From: Myxococcota bacterium
Lineage (GTDB): Bacteria; Myxococcota; XYA12-FULL-58-9; JALHOP01
NCBI GenBank assembly: GCA_022842935.1
Contig: JALHOP010000013.1
Coordinates: 122,130-186,129 of the forward strand
Direction of reading: 5' to 3'
Length of the DNA: 64,000 bases
The position numbers and the translations under genes were made by a program. Positions 1 through 9,306 of this stretch are shown here, one piece after another (position 1 is the first letter of the stretch; every line of letters begins with the position of its first letter). The notes under the pieces were generated by a model, which worked only from the letters and a program-made list of their open reading frames with translations, had not been told where the DNA came from and did no database searches.

Positions 1-55
1 CAGGCGAGGGGCGACAGCGCGTGTCGATGGCTGCCGCGGCGCCCCGCTTCGCGAA

Positions 56-517
56 TCAAGGAGCCTTGATCCATGCGAGCTGCTCGAGCCCGCCAACCCA
101 GTATAGAAAGATGGCCGCGTAGTGCTCGAGAGCGCCACCGGCGCGCGCTGCCTGTGTGAGGTGCTCCGCGATGGAGGTGAAGCCGCCCGCCTCCAACAAG
201 CCAGCCCCTGTCGCCCAACGGGGCTCGACGTCGAAGAGCTCGACGCGTTCTTGCGCGGAGACGTCTTGCTGGATGTCCTCGACGAAACCTTGGTCATCGG
301 TTTGGATGGCCTTGGCGACTGCGGCCTCGAGTGAGCTCGAAGGACGAAACGTGTGCATCACCAGGTACACCGACGGTGAGGCAGGCGCGTTGCGCGCCAC
401 CGAGGTGTCGAGCCAGAGCTCCAAGACGCGTGACTCAGGGTTCGCGCTTTGTGTGAGCTTCGCGATGGTGTCGTCGATGCGCGTGAGGTTCATGGTGCTC
501 GCTAAATTGTAGGACAT
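56..517 (-). CDS. hypothetical protein
   Basis: I recognise no family. From the ATG at 517 the product is about 153 residues; the ATG at 493 would give about 145. The frame stays open upstream to 664, but that extension is Arg/Ala-rich and reads like non-coding GC-rich frame, so I reject it. The body is mixed helix/strand with a hydrophobic C-terminal stretch (AAIFLYWVGGLEQLAW). There is no signal peptide and no recognisable catalytic motif. Neither start has a good ribosome binding site: an AGG directly abuts the ATG at 517. The two overlapping plus-strand frames look like shadows of this gene. Confidence 0.5.
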   Translation of the reverse strand: MSYNLASTMNLTRIDDTIAKLTQSANPESRVLELWLDTSVARNAPASPSVYLVMHTFRPSSSLEAAVAKAIQTDDQGFVEDIQQDVSAQERVELFDVEPRWATGAGLLEAGGFTSIAEHLTQAARAGGALEHYAAIFLYWVGGLEQLAWIKAP

Positions 518-680
518 CCTGCGTGCGCTGTCCTCAACGCTCGACCAGCTCTTTCGAGACGTGCCCGCCGCCGCCCGGCTCCGCCTGGGACGCGCTGTCA
601 GCCCGCGCAGCGGTGGGCCACGCGCAACGTCGCGCTCGGCCAAGCGATAAGCTCGAAGACGCACAATCGAAGGGGTGCCC

Positions 681-1107
681 GTGTATCTCCAGTCGCTCGT
701 GCAGGGCTTCGAACGTCTCTACAGCACGCACCTCGCCTGGCGCTCAGCCGACCTCAAGGGCGCCATCGGTGCCCTGGCCTTGTGGGGCAAGAGTATTCGC
801 GAACAGAGCCGTGTCGCTGCGGCCGACCACCTGCGCCGCCTCATCACCATGCAGCGTGCGCCGTCCGTGAGCAGCACCGGCGCCCTCGAAAACGTCTCAC
901 TCGATCGCAGCGCCCGCGAGGTCCTCGTCCCCGCGCCGATCCAGGCCAGTTCGTGGCGGATGCACCGCGGAGCTTGGCCCAGCGACAGGTTTGGCTGAAC
1001 GGGTCTTGCAGCTGGATGCCGCGTCGCAGTCCTCACCGCCGAGCGACCCGGCGGGTGCTCGTTTTTGGGGTGACATCGTGGCACCGCGAGCTGACAAACG
1101 CCGATAG
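681..1107 (+). pseudogene. hypothetical protein, probably frameshifted
   Basis: The frame opening at GTG 681 (a GAAGGGG sits 6 bases upstream; GTG 675 is also possible) encodes a plausible helical protein beginning MYLQSLVQGF and running through LKGAIGALALWGKSI to about position 948. It then degenerates and stops at 998. The +1 frame over 949-1107 looks coding (LAERVLQLDAASQ, then a Pro/Ser-rich end) and stops at TAG 1105. I infer one gene of about 140 residues with a single indel between roughly 948 and 985. No family is recognised. The alternative is a genuine short protein of about 105 residues ending at 998. Confidence 0.35.
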
Positions 1108-1146
1108 TCTCCGTGCTGATGGGCGACGCGTGCGCCTATCGAAAGG

Positions 1147-1869
1147 ATGACGACCGTGAACGCAGCACCCGTTTCGTCGGGCCCGGGATCTCTACGGAGC
1201 GCCGAGACGACCCTCTTGGGTCTACGCAATCTACCCACTGAGGCCATTCGGTACGCGGCACTCGAGCTCGCCCCAAAGGTCGCGGACCTTCGCCGCTTGT
1301 ACACCGAGGCGCGCGGTAACGAGCTCGACCGCAGCCGTGACGCAGTCGCCACGAACGCCGTGGTGACCTTCGAAGACGGTGCCGCTTTCGCTCGACTGAC
1401 TGTCGGCTCGCGCCACTTTCAGGACAAGAGTGGTCCGGTCGCGGAGCCCGTTGAAATTACCGTGCGTTTCGCCGACGAGAATCTCACCCGCTTGCAAGAC
1501 ACTGCGGCGCTCCATGCGCGAGACACCTCGCAGCCGCAACCCGTTGGGCGCGTCGCCTTACCGGAGCTCCCTGCGACGTGGGCGCACCGGAGTCTGGCTG
1601 CTGTGGGGAGTGGCGCCGCAGTCGCGGGCACGGCCTATGTGCTCGGTGGAGTAGCGCTTGCGGCGTCGAGTCCTTTGCTCGTGCCGCTCATCGTCGGCGC
1701 CGGTCTCGCTGGTGCTGTCTACGGCGCGAGGAAACCTCAGCACGGCATGGGTCTGTTCGCGGCGGCTGGTTTCGCCGGAGCCGTCGCTGCGCTGGTGAGC
1801 CCTTACCTTGCACCAGCCGGTGCCGTATTGGGCTGGCTCGCAGGGAGGTCCTTCAGCCGGGAGGTTTAG
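1147..1869 (+). CDS. hypothetical protein with C-terminal membrane segments
   Basis: This 240-residue protein has a soluble N-terminal part (about 1-150; mixed helix and strand, with a stretch VEITVRFADENLTRL) followed by three Ala/Gly/Val-rich hydrophobic segments near residues 154-175, 177-193 and 201-235, ending in a short basic tail. A C-terminal membrane anchor or small membrane domain is likely. No family is recognised. GAAAGG immediately precedes ATG 1147. The same purine run is better spaced (9 bases) for GTG 1156, so the true start may be three codons later. Confidence 0.6.
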   Translation: MTTVNAAPVSSGPGSLRSAETTLLGLRNLPTEAIRYAALELAPKVADLRRLYTEARGNELDRSRDAVATNAVVTFEDGAAFARLTVGSRHFQDKSGPVAEPVEITVRFADENLTRLQDTAALHARDTSQPQPVGRVALPELPATWAHRSLAAVGSGAAVAGTAYVLGGVALAASSPLLVPLIVGAGLAGAVYGARKPQHGMGLFAAAGFAGAVAALVSPYLAPAGAVLGWLAGRSFSREV

Positions 1870-1914
1870 CCTCGAGCATCGCGCTTCGCACCCTGCTGGC
1901 GTAGGCCGTCGTCA

Positions 1915-4758
1915 TCAGGGCAGGTAGGTGTAGCCCCCTATCACCGTTGCGCTCCCCGCGGGGTTCGTGACCACGACATCCACGCTCCCCGCAGCGTGAG
2001 CCGGCGTCGTCACCGTGAGGGTCGTGTCATCGACGATGTTCAGGTTAGTCGCGGGCGTTCCGTCGAACGTGACCGAAGTGACACCCAAGAAGCCTGAGCC
2101 CGTGAGCGTCACCGTGTCGCCGCCCGCGTCAGAGCCGGTGTTCGGATTCACGAGCGTCACGTTGGGTGTATCGGCGTAGGTGAAGCCACCGGCCAGGGTC
2201 ACGGAGCCGCCGGCGGTGGTGATCACGACATCGACGTCACCAGCGGTATTCCCGGGTGTCGTTACGGTAATCGACGTCTCGCCGCCAATGATGAGGCCGG
2301 TCGCAGCCACGCCGCCGAAGGTGACGCCGGTCGTCGTCGCGAGGTTGGTGCCGGTCATAACGACCGTGGTTCCGCCAGCGGTCGGGCCGACGGTGACATC
2401 GAGCGCGGTGATGCCAGGGGCGTCAACGGCCGTGAAGGACCTGCTCGCGGTGCCAAAGGGCGTTGTGAGCTCGACGGTGATGCTTCCGGCGGTGGCTGCA
2501 GGCGTGACGAAGGTGACGTTTGCGTCATCGACGGCGAAGAACGCAACCGGCGTACCGTCGAATGTGACACCCGTCGTATCACTGAGGTCCGTGCCGGTGA
2601 GAGTAACCGTGGTGCCGCCGCCCGACGGACCGTTTGCCGGACTGATGTTCGTCAGTGTCGGCGCGGTGCCATAGGTATACGAGGCGGTGTTGCTCGTGCC
2701 GAACTCCGTCGTCACGCTGACGTTCCGGCTACCTTCGGTGTCCGCTGGAGCAGTCACGATGATCTCGGTAGCCGACACGACCGTCAGGCTCGCGTTCGAA
2801 ATCGACGTGGTCCCAAAGAGCACCGTCGCGGTCGGGGTGAAGTTCGTGCCCGTGATGGTCACGGCATTGCCACCTGCGATGAGGCCGCGCACGGGGTTCA
2901 ACCCGACGATGGTTGGCGCGTCGCCGTAACCGAACGCAAGGTTGTTGCTCGTACCGTAGCGCGTCGTCACGGTGACGTTCACCGCACCCGTTCCGGCGGG
3001 CGACACGGCAGTTACCTGCGTGTCGCTGTCGACCGTGAAGGAGGTCGCCGCGTTGCCGCCGAAGGACACGGCGGTCGCGTCGGTGAGGTCGGTGCCCGTG
3101 ATGATGACGCTCGTGCCGCCGGCGAGCGGACCGACCGCTGGAGCGAGCAGGGTGATCGCAGGCACGTTGCCGTACGTGAAGGTCACGCCGCTGCTCGCGC
3201 CGAACGGTGTCGTCACGGTGATCTGTACATCGCCGGCCGTGCCCGCAGGCGCACTCACCGAGATCTGGGTCGCGCTGTCGACGACGAAGCCGGGCGCGTC
3301 GACGGCACCAAAGGTGACCGCCGTCGCACCGAGCAAGTTGGTGCCGGTGAGGACGACCGCCGTGCCGCCGGTCGCGACTCCGAAGTCTGGCGCCACAGTC
3401 GCAACGGTTGGCGCTTCGCCGTAGGTGAAGGTGAGCGCGTTGCTCGACCCATCGGGTGTGGTGGTCACCACGTCGACTGCGCCCGCGGCCCGTGCCGGTG
3501 TGACCGCGGTGATTTGCGTGTCGCTGTCGACGGTGAACGACGTGGCAGCGGTGCCGCCGAAGGTAACCGACGTTGCACCCGTGAAGTTCTCGCCCGTGAT
3601 GGTGACCGACAAGCCGCCTGCAACCAGACCGCGCACGGGACTGATGCTGCTCTGCACGGGCGCGTCGCCATAGCCAAACGGCAGTCCAGGGCTCGTGCCG
3701 AACGGGGTCGTGACCGTGATGTTGACCGCGTTGGTGCCGGCGGGTGCGACCGCGGTGATCTGCGTAGCGCTGTCGATTGTGAACGAGGTTGCCGGCGTCG
3801 TGCCGAACAGAACGGCGGTCGCGCCGGTGAGATTGCTGCCGGCGAGGACGACGCTGATGCCACCCGCGGTCGGGCTCGAAGGCGGTGTCGCGGAGGCGAG
3901 GGCCGGCGCAACGCCATAGGTGAAGTCGACTGAAGTGGACGTGCCAAACGACGTCGTGATCGTGACAGACACTACGCCGGCTGCTTGTGCTGGGGTTGCG
4001 GCAGTCACGGTGGTGTCGTTCACGACGGTGACTGCCGTGGCGGCTGTGGTGCCGAAGGTGACGGCGGTCGCACCCGTGAGATTGTCACCGGTCAGCGTGA
4101 CGGTGGTGCCGCCGGTCGTTGGCCCGAGGCTCGGCGCGATGCTCACGAGCTGCGGCGCTTCGCCGTACGTGAAGGCGAAGGCGTTACTCGCTCCGATTGG
4201 CGTCGTAACCACGACCGTCGCGGCGCCGGCGGCGCGCGGTGGCGTGAGTGCCGTGATCTGCGAGGCGGAGTTGACGACGAACGAGGTCGCCGGCGTGCCC
4301 CCGAAGGTGACGCGAGTTGCGTCCGTGAAAGCGGACCCGGTCACGACGACGGTCTGACCGCCCGCGATGAGACCAGCTGCCGGGGTGACTCCGGTGATGA
4401 GTGGCGCATCGCCATAAGCGTACGGCAGGGCGTTGCTCGTGCCACCCGGCGTCGTGACGCGGACGTCGACGCTCCCCGTGCCTGCTGGAGAGACGGCGGT
4501 GATCTGCGTGCTCGAGCTCACCGTGAACGACGCTGTGGCGCTCCCGAAGGTCACGCTGGTTGCGTCGCTCAAGTTGGTGCCCGTGATGACCACGGCGGTC
4601 CCACCTGTCGAAGCACCCCGCTGCGGCGCGATGCTCGTGAGCACCGGGGCTGTCGGGTTGTTGGTGTCGTCGTCGTCCGGAGGGAGCTCGACGAGCCGCT
4701 GGCCGCACCCGACCGTGAAGACACTACCTACGAGGAGAGCGAGGGTGAGCCGTTTCAT
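1915..4758 (-). CDS. IPT/TIG-repeat surface lipoprotein
   Basis: This 947-residue secreted lipoprotein has a signal peptide ending in a lipobox (SVFTVGC, Cys about 18), then a short acidic DDDD linker, then eleven tandem IPT/TIG (immunoglobulin-like, transcription-factor-type) domains of about 80-85 residues. Each carries the signature P..G...GGT.V.ITG, with TSVTFGG and TAV.P.GTAG.V.V.VTTP.G further on. Such arrays form rod-like extracellular stalks or adhesins; no catalytic domain is present. ATG 4758 overlaps the OmpA-family stop codon by four bases (ATGA), so translation is probably coupled. Repeats are similar at DNA level too, which could allow copy-number change. The host ligand, if any, is unknown. 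Confidence 0.9.
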   Translation of the reverse strand: MKRLTLALLVGSVFTVGCGQRLVELPPDDDDTNNPTAPVLTSIAPQRGASTGGTAVVITGTNLSDATSVTFGSATASFTVSSSTQITAVSPAGTGSVDVRVTTPGGTSNALPYAYGDAPLITGVTPAAGLIAGGQTVVVTGSAFTDATRVTFGGTPATSFVVNSASQITALTPPRAAGAATVVVTTPIGASNAFAFTYGEAPQLVSIAPSLGPTTGGTTVTLTGDNLTGATAVTFGTTAATAVTVVNDTTVTAATPAQAAGVVSVTITTSFGTSTSVDFTYGVAPALASATPPSSPTAGGISVVLAGSNLTGATAVLFGTTPATSFTIDSATQITAVAPAGTNAVNITVTTPFGTSPGLPFGYGDAPVQSSISPVRGLVAGGLSVTITGENFTGATSVTFGGTAATSFTVDSDTQITAVTPARAAGAVDVVTTTPDGSSNALTFTYGEAPTVATVAPDFGVATGGTAVVLTGTNLLGATAVTFGAVDAPGFVVDSATQISVSAPAGTAGDVQITVTTPFGASSGVTFTYGNVPAITLLAPAVGPLAGGTSVIITGTDLTDATAVSFGGNAATSFTVDSDTQVTAVSPAGTGAVNVTVTTRYGTSNNLAFGYGDAPTIVGLNPVRGLIAGGNAVTITGTNFTPTATVLFGTTSISNASLTVVSATEIIVTAPADTEGSRNVSVTTEFGTSNTASYTYGTAPTLTNISPANGPSGGGTTVTLTGTDLSDTTGVTFDGTPVAFFAVDDANVTFVTPAATAGSITVELTTPFGTASRSFTAVDAPGITALDVTVGPTAGGTTVVMTGTNLATTTGVTFGGVAATGLIIGGETSITVTTPGNTAGDVDVVITTAGGSVTLAGGFTYADTPNVTLVNPNTGSDAGGDTVTLTGSGFLGVTSVTFDGTPATNLNIVDDTTLTVTTPAHAAGSVDVVVTNPAGSATVIGGYTYLP

Positions 4759-6179
4759 TGGGTGACCTGCTGGTTCAAGATGACGAACTCGACACGACGG
4801 TTCTTCTCGCGGCCCGCCGTTGTCTTGTTGGATTCGAGTGGCTGGTCGGCGCCGTAGCCCTGCGCTGTGAGACGCTCAGGGGCGACGCCAGCCTGCAAGA
4901 GGTAATCGCGCACCGCTTCCGCGCGCTGTTGCGAGAGCTTCTTGTTGCGCTTGGCGTTACCGGCCGAGTCCGAGTGACCCTCGATGCGGATCTTCAGCGC
5001 CGGGTGATCTTTGATGACCTTCGTGACCTCGGTGAGGATCGGGAAGGACTTTGGAAGGATCCGCGCTTTGCCGTTGGCGAAGAAGATCTTCTCCGAGATC
5101 TCGATGCGCGTGTCGCTGACCGTGATGTTCTTGTAGACCGGGCAGCCCCTGTTCTCGGGCAAGCCGGCGACGTCGGGGCAGTCGTCGTGCTGGTCGTCGA
5201 TGAGGTCGGCGTCGCGATCGGGGCAACCGCCGCTACTGATGGTGCCGGCCGTGGTCGGGCACTTGTCATCGGCGTCGAGTACACCGTCGGCATCGTTGTC
5301 GACTTCGGGGCAGCCATCGTCGTCTTGGAAGCCGTCCCTGTCTTCAGCCTGGAACGCGCAGCCGTCGTTCATGTCGGCGATGCCGTCCGCATCGTTGTCC
5401 GCGTCGGGGCAACCGTCGTCGTCCTCGAAGGTGTCTCTGTCTTCGGCGTCGGTTGGGCACTTGTCGGCGTTGTCGGACACGCCGTCGAGATCGTTGTCGG
5501 GGTCGGGGCAGCCATCGGCGTCCTGGAAGCCGTCCCTGTCCTCGGGCAGATCAGGACAGCCGTCGGACGCATCGATGACACCGTCGGCATCGCGGTCTTC
5601 CGGAACTATCTTGGGCGCACCACCGACCTCGAACGACAGACCGGCAATGAGGACCCTGGCGTCGGCGTTATCGAGGCCAGTCGCCTCGTCTTCGCCCTGG
5701 ATGATCTGCGCGTAGCGAACGTACGGGCCCATGCGAAAGTGGCGCTTCTTGTCGACCGGGAAGTGGAGACCAGCGCCGACGGAGAAGCCCATGCGATTGC
5801 GATCGTCGGTGCGGTACCAACCGAGGTCGCCGTCGATCCAGGGCGAGACGATGCCGCTGCGGTAGGGACGCTTGAAGCGGATACCGCCACCGACGTTCCA
5901 GGCGGTGCCGAGGTCTTGATTGGGGTTCGCGTCGTCGGCGGTGAGGCCAAGGAAGCCGCCGTTCGCGTAGATGTCGAAGAAGCTCGTCGCTTCGAGCGAG
6001 AGGCGCAGCTGGCCGTCGCCCCCCAAGTCGAATAGACGCTTTTGCGGCTCGCTTAGCGGGAACGCGACGCCGCCTTCGAGGCGGAGGTTCCAGTTGACCT
6101 CGGCCCGCGCGGGGGCGGCGAGGAACAACGATGTGAGGAGGAAAACCGGAGCAAGGCGAAGTGTGCTTGGTGGAGTCAC
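4755..6179 (-). CDS. OmpA-family outer-membrane protein with TSP3 repeats
   Basis: From GTG 6179 the product is 474 residues. It has a signal peptide (core LAPVFLLTSLFLAAPARA, cleavage before EVNW), an N-terminal region of about 170 residues resembling an eight-stranded OmpA beta-barrel, a run of thrombospondin-type-3 Ca-binding units (DxDxDGxxDxxDxCP, repeatedly DRDGFQD.DGCPD), then a C-terminal OmpA peptidoglycan-binding domain with IRIEGHSDSAG, LSQQRAEAVRDYL and NRRVEF. The family links outer membrane to peptidoglycan. The frame is also open to TTG 6215. I prefer 6179 because it gives a compact signal peptide, but neither start has a convincing Shine-Dalgarno. It is coupled to the downstream IPT lipoprotein, so the two may form one surface complex. 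Confidence 0.92.
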   Translation of the reverse strand: MTPPSTLRLAPVFLLTSLFLAAPARAEVNWNLRLEGGVAFPLSEPQKRLFDLGGDGQLRLSLEATSFFDIYANGGFLGLTADDANPNQDLGTAWNVGGGIRFKRPYRSGIVSPWIDGDLGWYRTDDRNRMGFSVGAGLHFPVDKKRHFRMGPYVRYAQIIQGEDEATGLDNADARVLIAGLSFEVGGAPKIVPEDRDADGVIDASDGCPDLPEDRDGFQDADGCPDPDNDLDGVSDNADKCPTDAEDRDTFEDDDGCPDADNDADGIADMNDGCAFQAEDRDGFQDDDGCPEVDNDADGVLDADDKCPTTAGTISSGGCPDRDADLIDDQHDDCPDVAGLPENRGCPVYKNITVSDTRIEISEKIFFANGKARILPKSFPILTEVTKVIKDHPALKIRIEGHSDSAGNAKRNKKLSQQRAEAVRDYLLQAGVAPERLTAQGYGADQPLESNKTTAGREKNRRVEFVILNQQVTQ

Positions 6180-6335
6180 GCGCGCACTGTTTCGCACGCC
6201 TTCGGGGGATTTCAAGTTTAGTTTTGTGCGGAGGTGCGGGTTTTTTTGACCCGGGGTGGGGTGATGGCGCTGTCGTGAGCGGAGTGGTCCGCTTTAGGGG
6301 ACGGGGGGCGATGGCTTCAAAACCTGCCCGCGGGC

Positions 6336-6572
6336 TCAGCCCTCGGACGACGGCGCGTCGTAGTCGTTTTCGTCTTCGTCGGTGATACTGCCATCGTCAG
6401 TTGTTTCGACGTCGTCCAGGTCGGCCTCGTCGTCGTATTCGGCGGGCTCATCGCCCGAGGTTGCGGTCTTGATGGCGCGCTCGGCCAGGAGCTCGCCCAG
6501 CTCGTCCTTCTCGATGGGCAGCGGGCCCTTCTCCATGGCTTCGCTGTCGACGCGTGTCAGCTTGCTCTTCAT
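6336..6572 (-). CDS. small acidic protein
   Basis: This 78-residue protein is lysine/glutamate-mixed at the N-terminus (MKSKLTRVDSEAMEKG) and extremely acidic after residue 45, ending in runs such as DDVETTDDGSITDEDEND. No family is recognised. The start is well supported: GGGAGG lies four bases before ATG 6572. It has no signal peptide and is predicted largely disordered in its C-terminal half. It overlaps the end of the MMPL reading frame by 125 bases in another frame, which is unusual and discussed separately. It may be a chaperone-like or charge-shielding partner of the exporter, but nothing in the sequence proves this. Confidence 0.6.
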   Translation of the reverse strand: MKSKLTRVDSEAMEKGPLPIEKDELGELLAERAIKTATSGDEPAEYDDEADLDDVETTDDGSITDEDENDYDAPSSEG

Positions 6573-9024
6573 GTCGCCTCCCTCTTACAGGCTGCTCACG
6601 AGCACGCCAGCGCGCAATCCTCCACGCCACGAATGCCGGTAACGCGAGATTGCAAGCGACGAGGTTCATCGCAAGGCCGAGAAGCGCCATGGTGCCGAGC
6701 GAGCGCAAGCCCGAGTGATGCGCGACGACGAGCGCGAGAAAGCCCAGCGCGTTGCTCACGAGCGAGCCCGTCACGGCACGGCCGGTCTCTGCGAACACCG
6801 GCTCCACACCTTCGGCGGCGTTGACCCGGCTCAGGAGATGCGCGCCGCCGTCGATACCAATCCCGAAGAACATCGGGATCATGATGACGTTGATGTAATT
6901 GAGCGACATGCGCGCAAAGACCATGCAGCCGAGCGTTGCGAGCAGGGAGCCGCCCGCGATCGCCATGCAGATGAGCGCCGAGCGCAAGCTGCCGATGAAA
7001 AGCCAGAGCGTGAAGAAGACGAAGATGACTGAGAAGCCGACGACAGGCACGGCCTCGGTCGCGAGCGCGTCGGCGATGTCGGCGAGCAGCATCGACTCAC
7101 CAGCAGCGGGCACGTAGGCACCGTCGGCGCCTTTGACGCCGCGGATCTCGCGCGCGAGCCGCCGATTGAACGCGCCGTCGGACAGGTCCTTGGTGGCATA
7201 GACCAGCACGAAGCCTGAGGCCTCGCCGTTCGACCGAACGCCGTCGAACTGCCGCCGCACCTCGACGGGCAGATCGTCACGGTTGAATGGCTGGGCGCGC
7301 GACATCTTGACCGCACGGTCGTATTTCTTCTGTTCGGCGTCGCCCAGGCGGCTGCGAGGAATGCGCTCGAGGGTCGTGCTGATCTGCTGGATGATGGCTC
7401 GCTTCTCCGCCTGGCCTGGTGGCGTCAGATCGGCTGACGACGCGATGAACCGGACGGTCGACGCATCGCCGCGCTGCTCGGCCCGCGCCCGCAGCTCGGC
7501 AGCGACGCGCGCCTCGTCCGCAAAAGAAGACGTGAGCATCACCACCGGCGTTTGCGAGTAACCGATGAGGCCGTCGATCTCGGCATCGAGCGCGTAGGAG
7601 CGCAGGTCGCTTGCGAGCAGCGAGCGCAGGTCGAAGTTGAAGTGCGTCTTCGGGAGCCCCACGGTGAACACCAGGAAGGCGGCCATGGTGCTGAGGAAGA
7701 CCGGGCGCGCATGCCGCGTGAGCCAGCGCACGAAGGTTGGAACGCCGCTATGACGAGCCTGGCCCGGAGTCCAGCCACGGTCGACCGCGAGGCGGATGAG
7801 CGCCGGCAGCAGGAGCTGGTAGGCCAGCAAGAACAGCAGCATGCCGACGGCCGCGATGATGCCGAACTCGTGGAAGGCGCGAAACCGCGAGAGCGCGACG
7901 CCGATGAAGGCGACAACGGTCGTGAGCACGGTGATGGCAACGCCTCGGCCGGTGCTACCGAAGGTCCGCCGCACGTTCTCTTCGCGGTCACCCGACAGCC
8001 ACCACTCGGTCTCGAAGCGCCCGAGCAAGTGGATGCCGTTCTCGATGCCCATGCCCGAAAGAATGGCGCCGACGAAGCTCGTGAGGATGTTGAGCACGCC
8101 AAACGACCACCCGGCAAAACCATACGACCAGAGGGTTCCGACGAGGAGCGGCGCAAGGAGCAGCGCCACTGCGGAGATGCGCCGGAAGTGAAAGGCAAGA
8201 AAGACGATGATGAGCACGAGGCTCACGAGGTTCGCCCAGCCGAGGTCGCGCTCGACGGTCGCCTGCTGATCGACCTTCTTCTGGTAGCTGCCGGCGATCT
8301 CGTAGGTGAAGTCCGGGCCGTAGCGGCGGAGGTCCATCGCGCCGAGGACGGCGTGCGTCGTCTCGATGATGGCTTTCGATGCGTTGAGGTCCAAGCCCAG
8401 AAGCGCCGGGCGCGCGAGCACGGCGATCATCTGCTTTTGCGGGTCGAGGTAGTAGTCGCCGCCGAGCTGATGCGTCATCCACGTCGTCGACGAGCCCGGC
8501 GTTGCGTAGTTGCCTTCGACATCCTCGGAGGAGAGCTCGGGCGGCCCGTCGTCTTCGAGGTCGACGTAGAGCGGATTGGCGTGGCGCTGTTCGTAGGCGC
8601 GCCGGTCCTCGAGTTTCGTCGCGAGGTCTTCGAGGTCGTCGACGCTCAAGTAGTAAAGCGCGTGGGTCTCGAAGAACTCGGTCGGTCGGCGATAGTCGAC
8701 GTAGCGGAAGTCGGGCTCGCGCTCGAGACGCTGGGCGACGTCGCGGGCGAACGCGCGCAGCTGGTCGGGCTCGGCATGCTCGCCGAGGATGGTGACGTAG
8801 CCGACGGCGCCGTAGCGGCGTTCGAGATCATGGAGGGCTTGGACGCTCGGGAAGCGCTCGGGGAGGAGGGCGGCGAGGTCGGCGTTGATCTTGATGCGGG
8901 TGACGCCGAGGCCGAAGGCGATGGTGATGAGGAGGGCGCAGCCGAGCGCGACGTAGGGGCGGCGATAGGACCAGACCGCGCTGCGGGAGAGGAGATTCTC
9001 GAGGGCGCGACCGAGGCGGTGCAC
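6448..9024 (-). CDS. MMPL/RND-family exporter
   Basis: This is a large inner-membrane RND-superfamily protein of the MMPL type, with two halves, each a periplasmic loop plus a six-helix bundle. Hydrophobic segments are clear at the N-terminus (VALGCALLITIAFGLGV) and in both cores (for example ISAVALLLAPLLVGTLW and NYINVIMIPMFFGIGIDGG). Related proteins move lipids or hydrophobic compounds using the proton gradient. I chose GTG 9024 (858 residues): GGAG lies eight bases upstream, whereas the longer frame from TTG 9069 has no binding site. The last about 40 codons run out of frame through the acidic gene; a TAA in that other frame at 6585-6587 would end the protein near its last hydrophobic helix if one base were shifted. 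Confidence 0.88.
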   Translation of the reverse strand: MHRLGRALENLLSRSAVWSYRRPYVALGCALLITIAFGLGVTRIKINADLAALLPERFPSVQALHDLERRYGAVGYVTILGEHAEPDQLRAFARDVAQRLEREPDFRYVDYRRPTEFFETHALYYLSVDDLEDLATKLEDRRAYEQRHANPLYVDLEDDGPPELSSEDVEGNYATPGSSTTWMTHQLGGDYYLDPQKQMIAVLARPALLGLDLNASKAIIETTHAVLGAMDLRRYGPDFTYEIAGSYQKKVDQQATVERDLGWANLVSLVLIIVFLAFHFRRISAVALLLAPLLVGTLWSYGFAGWSFGVLNILTSFVGAILSGMGIENGIHLLGRFETEWWLSGDREENVRRTFGSTGRGVAITVLTTVVAFIGVALSRFRAFHEFGIIAAVGMLLFLLAYQLLLPALIRLAVDRGWTPGQARHSGVPTFVRWLTRHARPVFLSTMAAFLVFTVGLPKTHFNFDLRSLLASDLRSYALDAEIDGLIGYSQTPVVMLTSSFADEARVAAELRARAEQRGDASTVRFIASSADLTPPGQAEKRAIIQQISTTLERIPRSRLGDAEQKKYDRAVKMSRAQPFNRDDLPVEVRRQFDGVRSNGEASGFVLVYATKDLSDGAFNRRLAREIRGVKGADGAYVPAAGESMLLADIADALATEAVPVVGFSVIFVFFTLWLFIGSLRSALICMAIAGGSLLATLGCMVFARMSLNYINVIMIPMFFGIGIDGGAHLLSRVNAAEGVEPVFAETGRAVTGSLVSNALGFLALVVAHHSGLRSLGTMALLGLAMNLVACNLALPAFVAWRIARWRAREQPVRGRRHEEQADTRRQRSHGEGPAAHREGRAGRAPGRARHQDRNLGR

Positions 9025-9184
9025 TGGCGGGCTCCTGCGGTGTGAGCTGCGATGGGAGTTGGGCAGCAAGGGGCGTACCAGGGGCAGAACACGTCAGGGC
9101 GGCGCGGGTGGCCGGAGCCCCTCGCTCAGTGGGGGCTTGGAAGGGAGGAGGTGGCCCAGGGCGCCACACATAATTGCTTGCGTC

Positions 9185-9277
9185 CTAAGCGAGTCGGGCG
9201 GCCAGCGTCTCGGCCTGCTCCGCGAACTTCCGCGGGTTGGTCTTCTGGAGCCGGACGAGGTTCTTCAGCTTCCAGCG
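9185..9277 (-). pseudogene. possible 3' gene remnant
   Basis: Between the MMPL start and the next gene there is a short minus-strand frame that reads like the end of a real protein (KLKNLVRLQKTNPRKFAEQ and then an Ala-rich helix ending ARLA, TAG at 9185). The same frame has a stop (TGA) just upstream, leaving about 29 codons and no credible start. It could be a degraded C-terminus of a gene whose 5' part was lost. The rest of 9025-9306 shows nothing I can name. Confidence 0.25.
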
Positions 9278-9306
9278 TCATGCCCTAGGATGGGCCTGGC
9301 GCACAC

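Noticed and set aside
1915..4758. DNA-level tandem repeats as a mobile element
   Set aside because: The periodicity of about 250 bases is explained by the IPT domains of one protein.
4758..6035. Plus-strand frame of 425 codons antisense to the OmpA gene
   Set aside because: It runs exactly opposite the TSP3/OmpA frame. Its Val/Gly/Asp composition mirrors the repeats and it has no known domain.
7552..9045. Plus-strand frame of 497 codons antisense to MMPL
   Set aside because: It is Glu/Arg/Asp-rich mirror coding of membrane helices. The MMPL frame has clear domain structure and a supported start.
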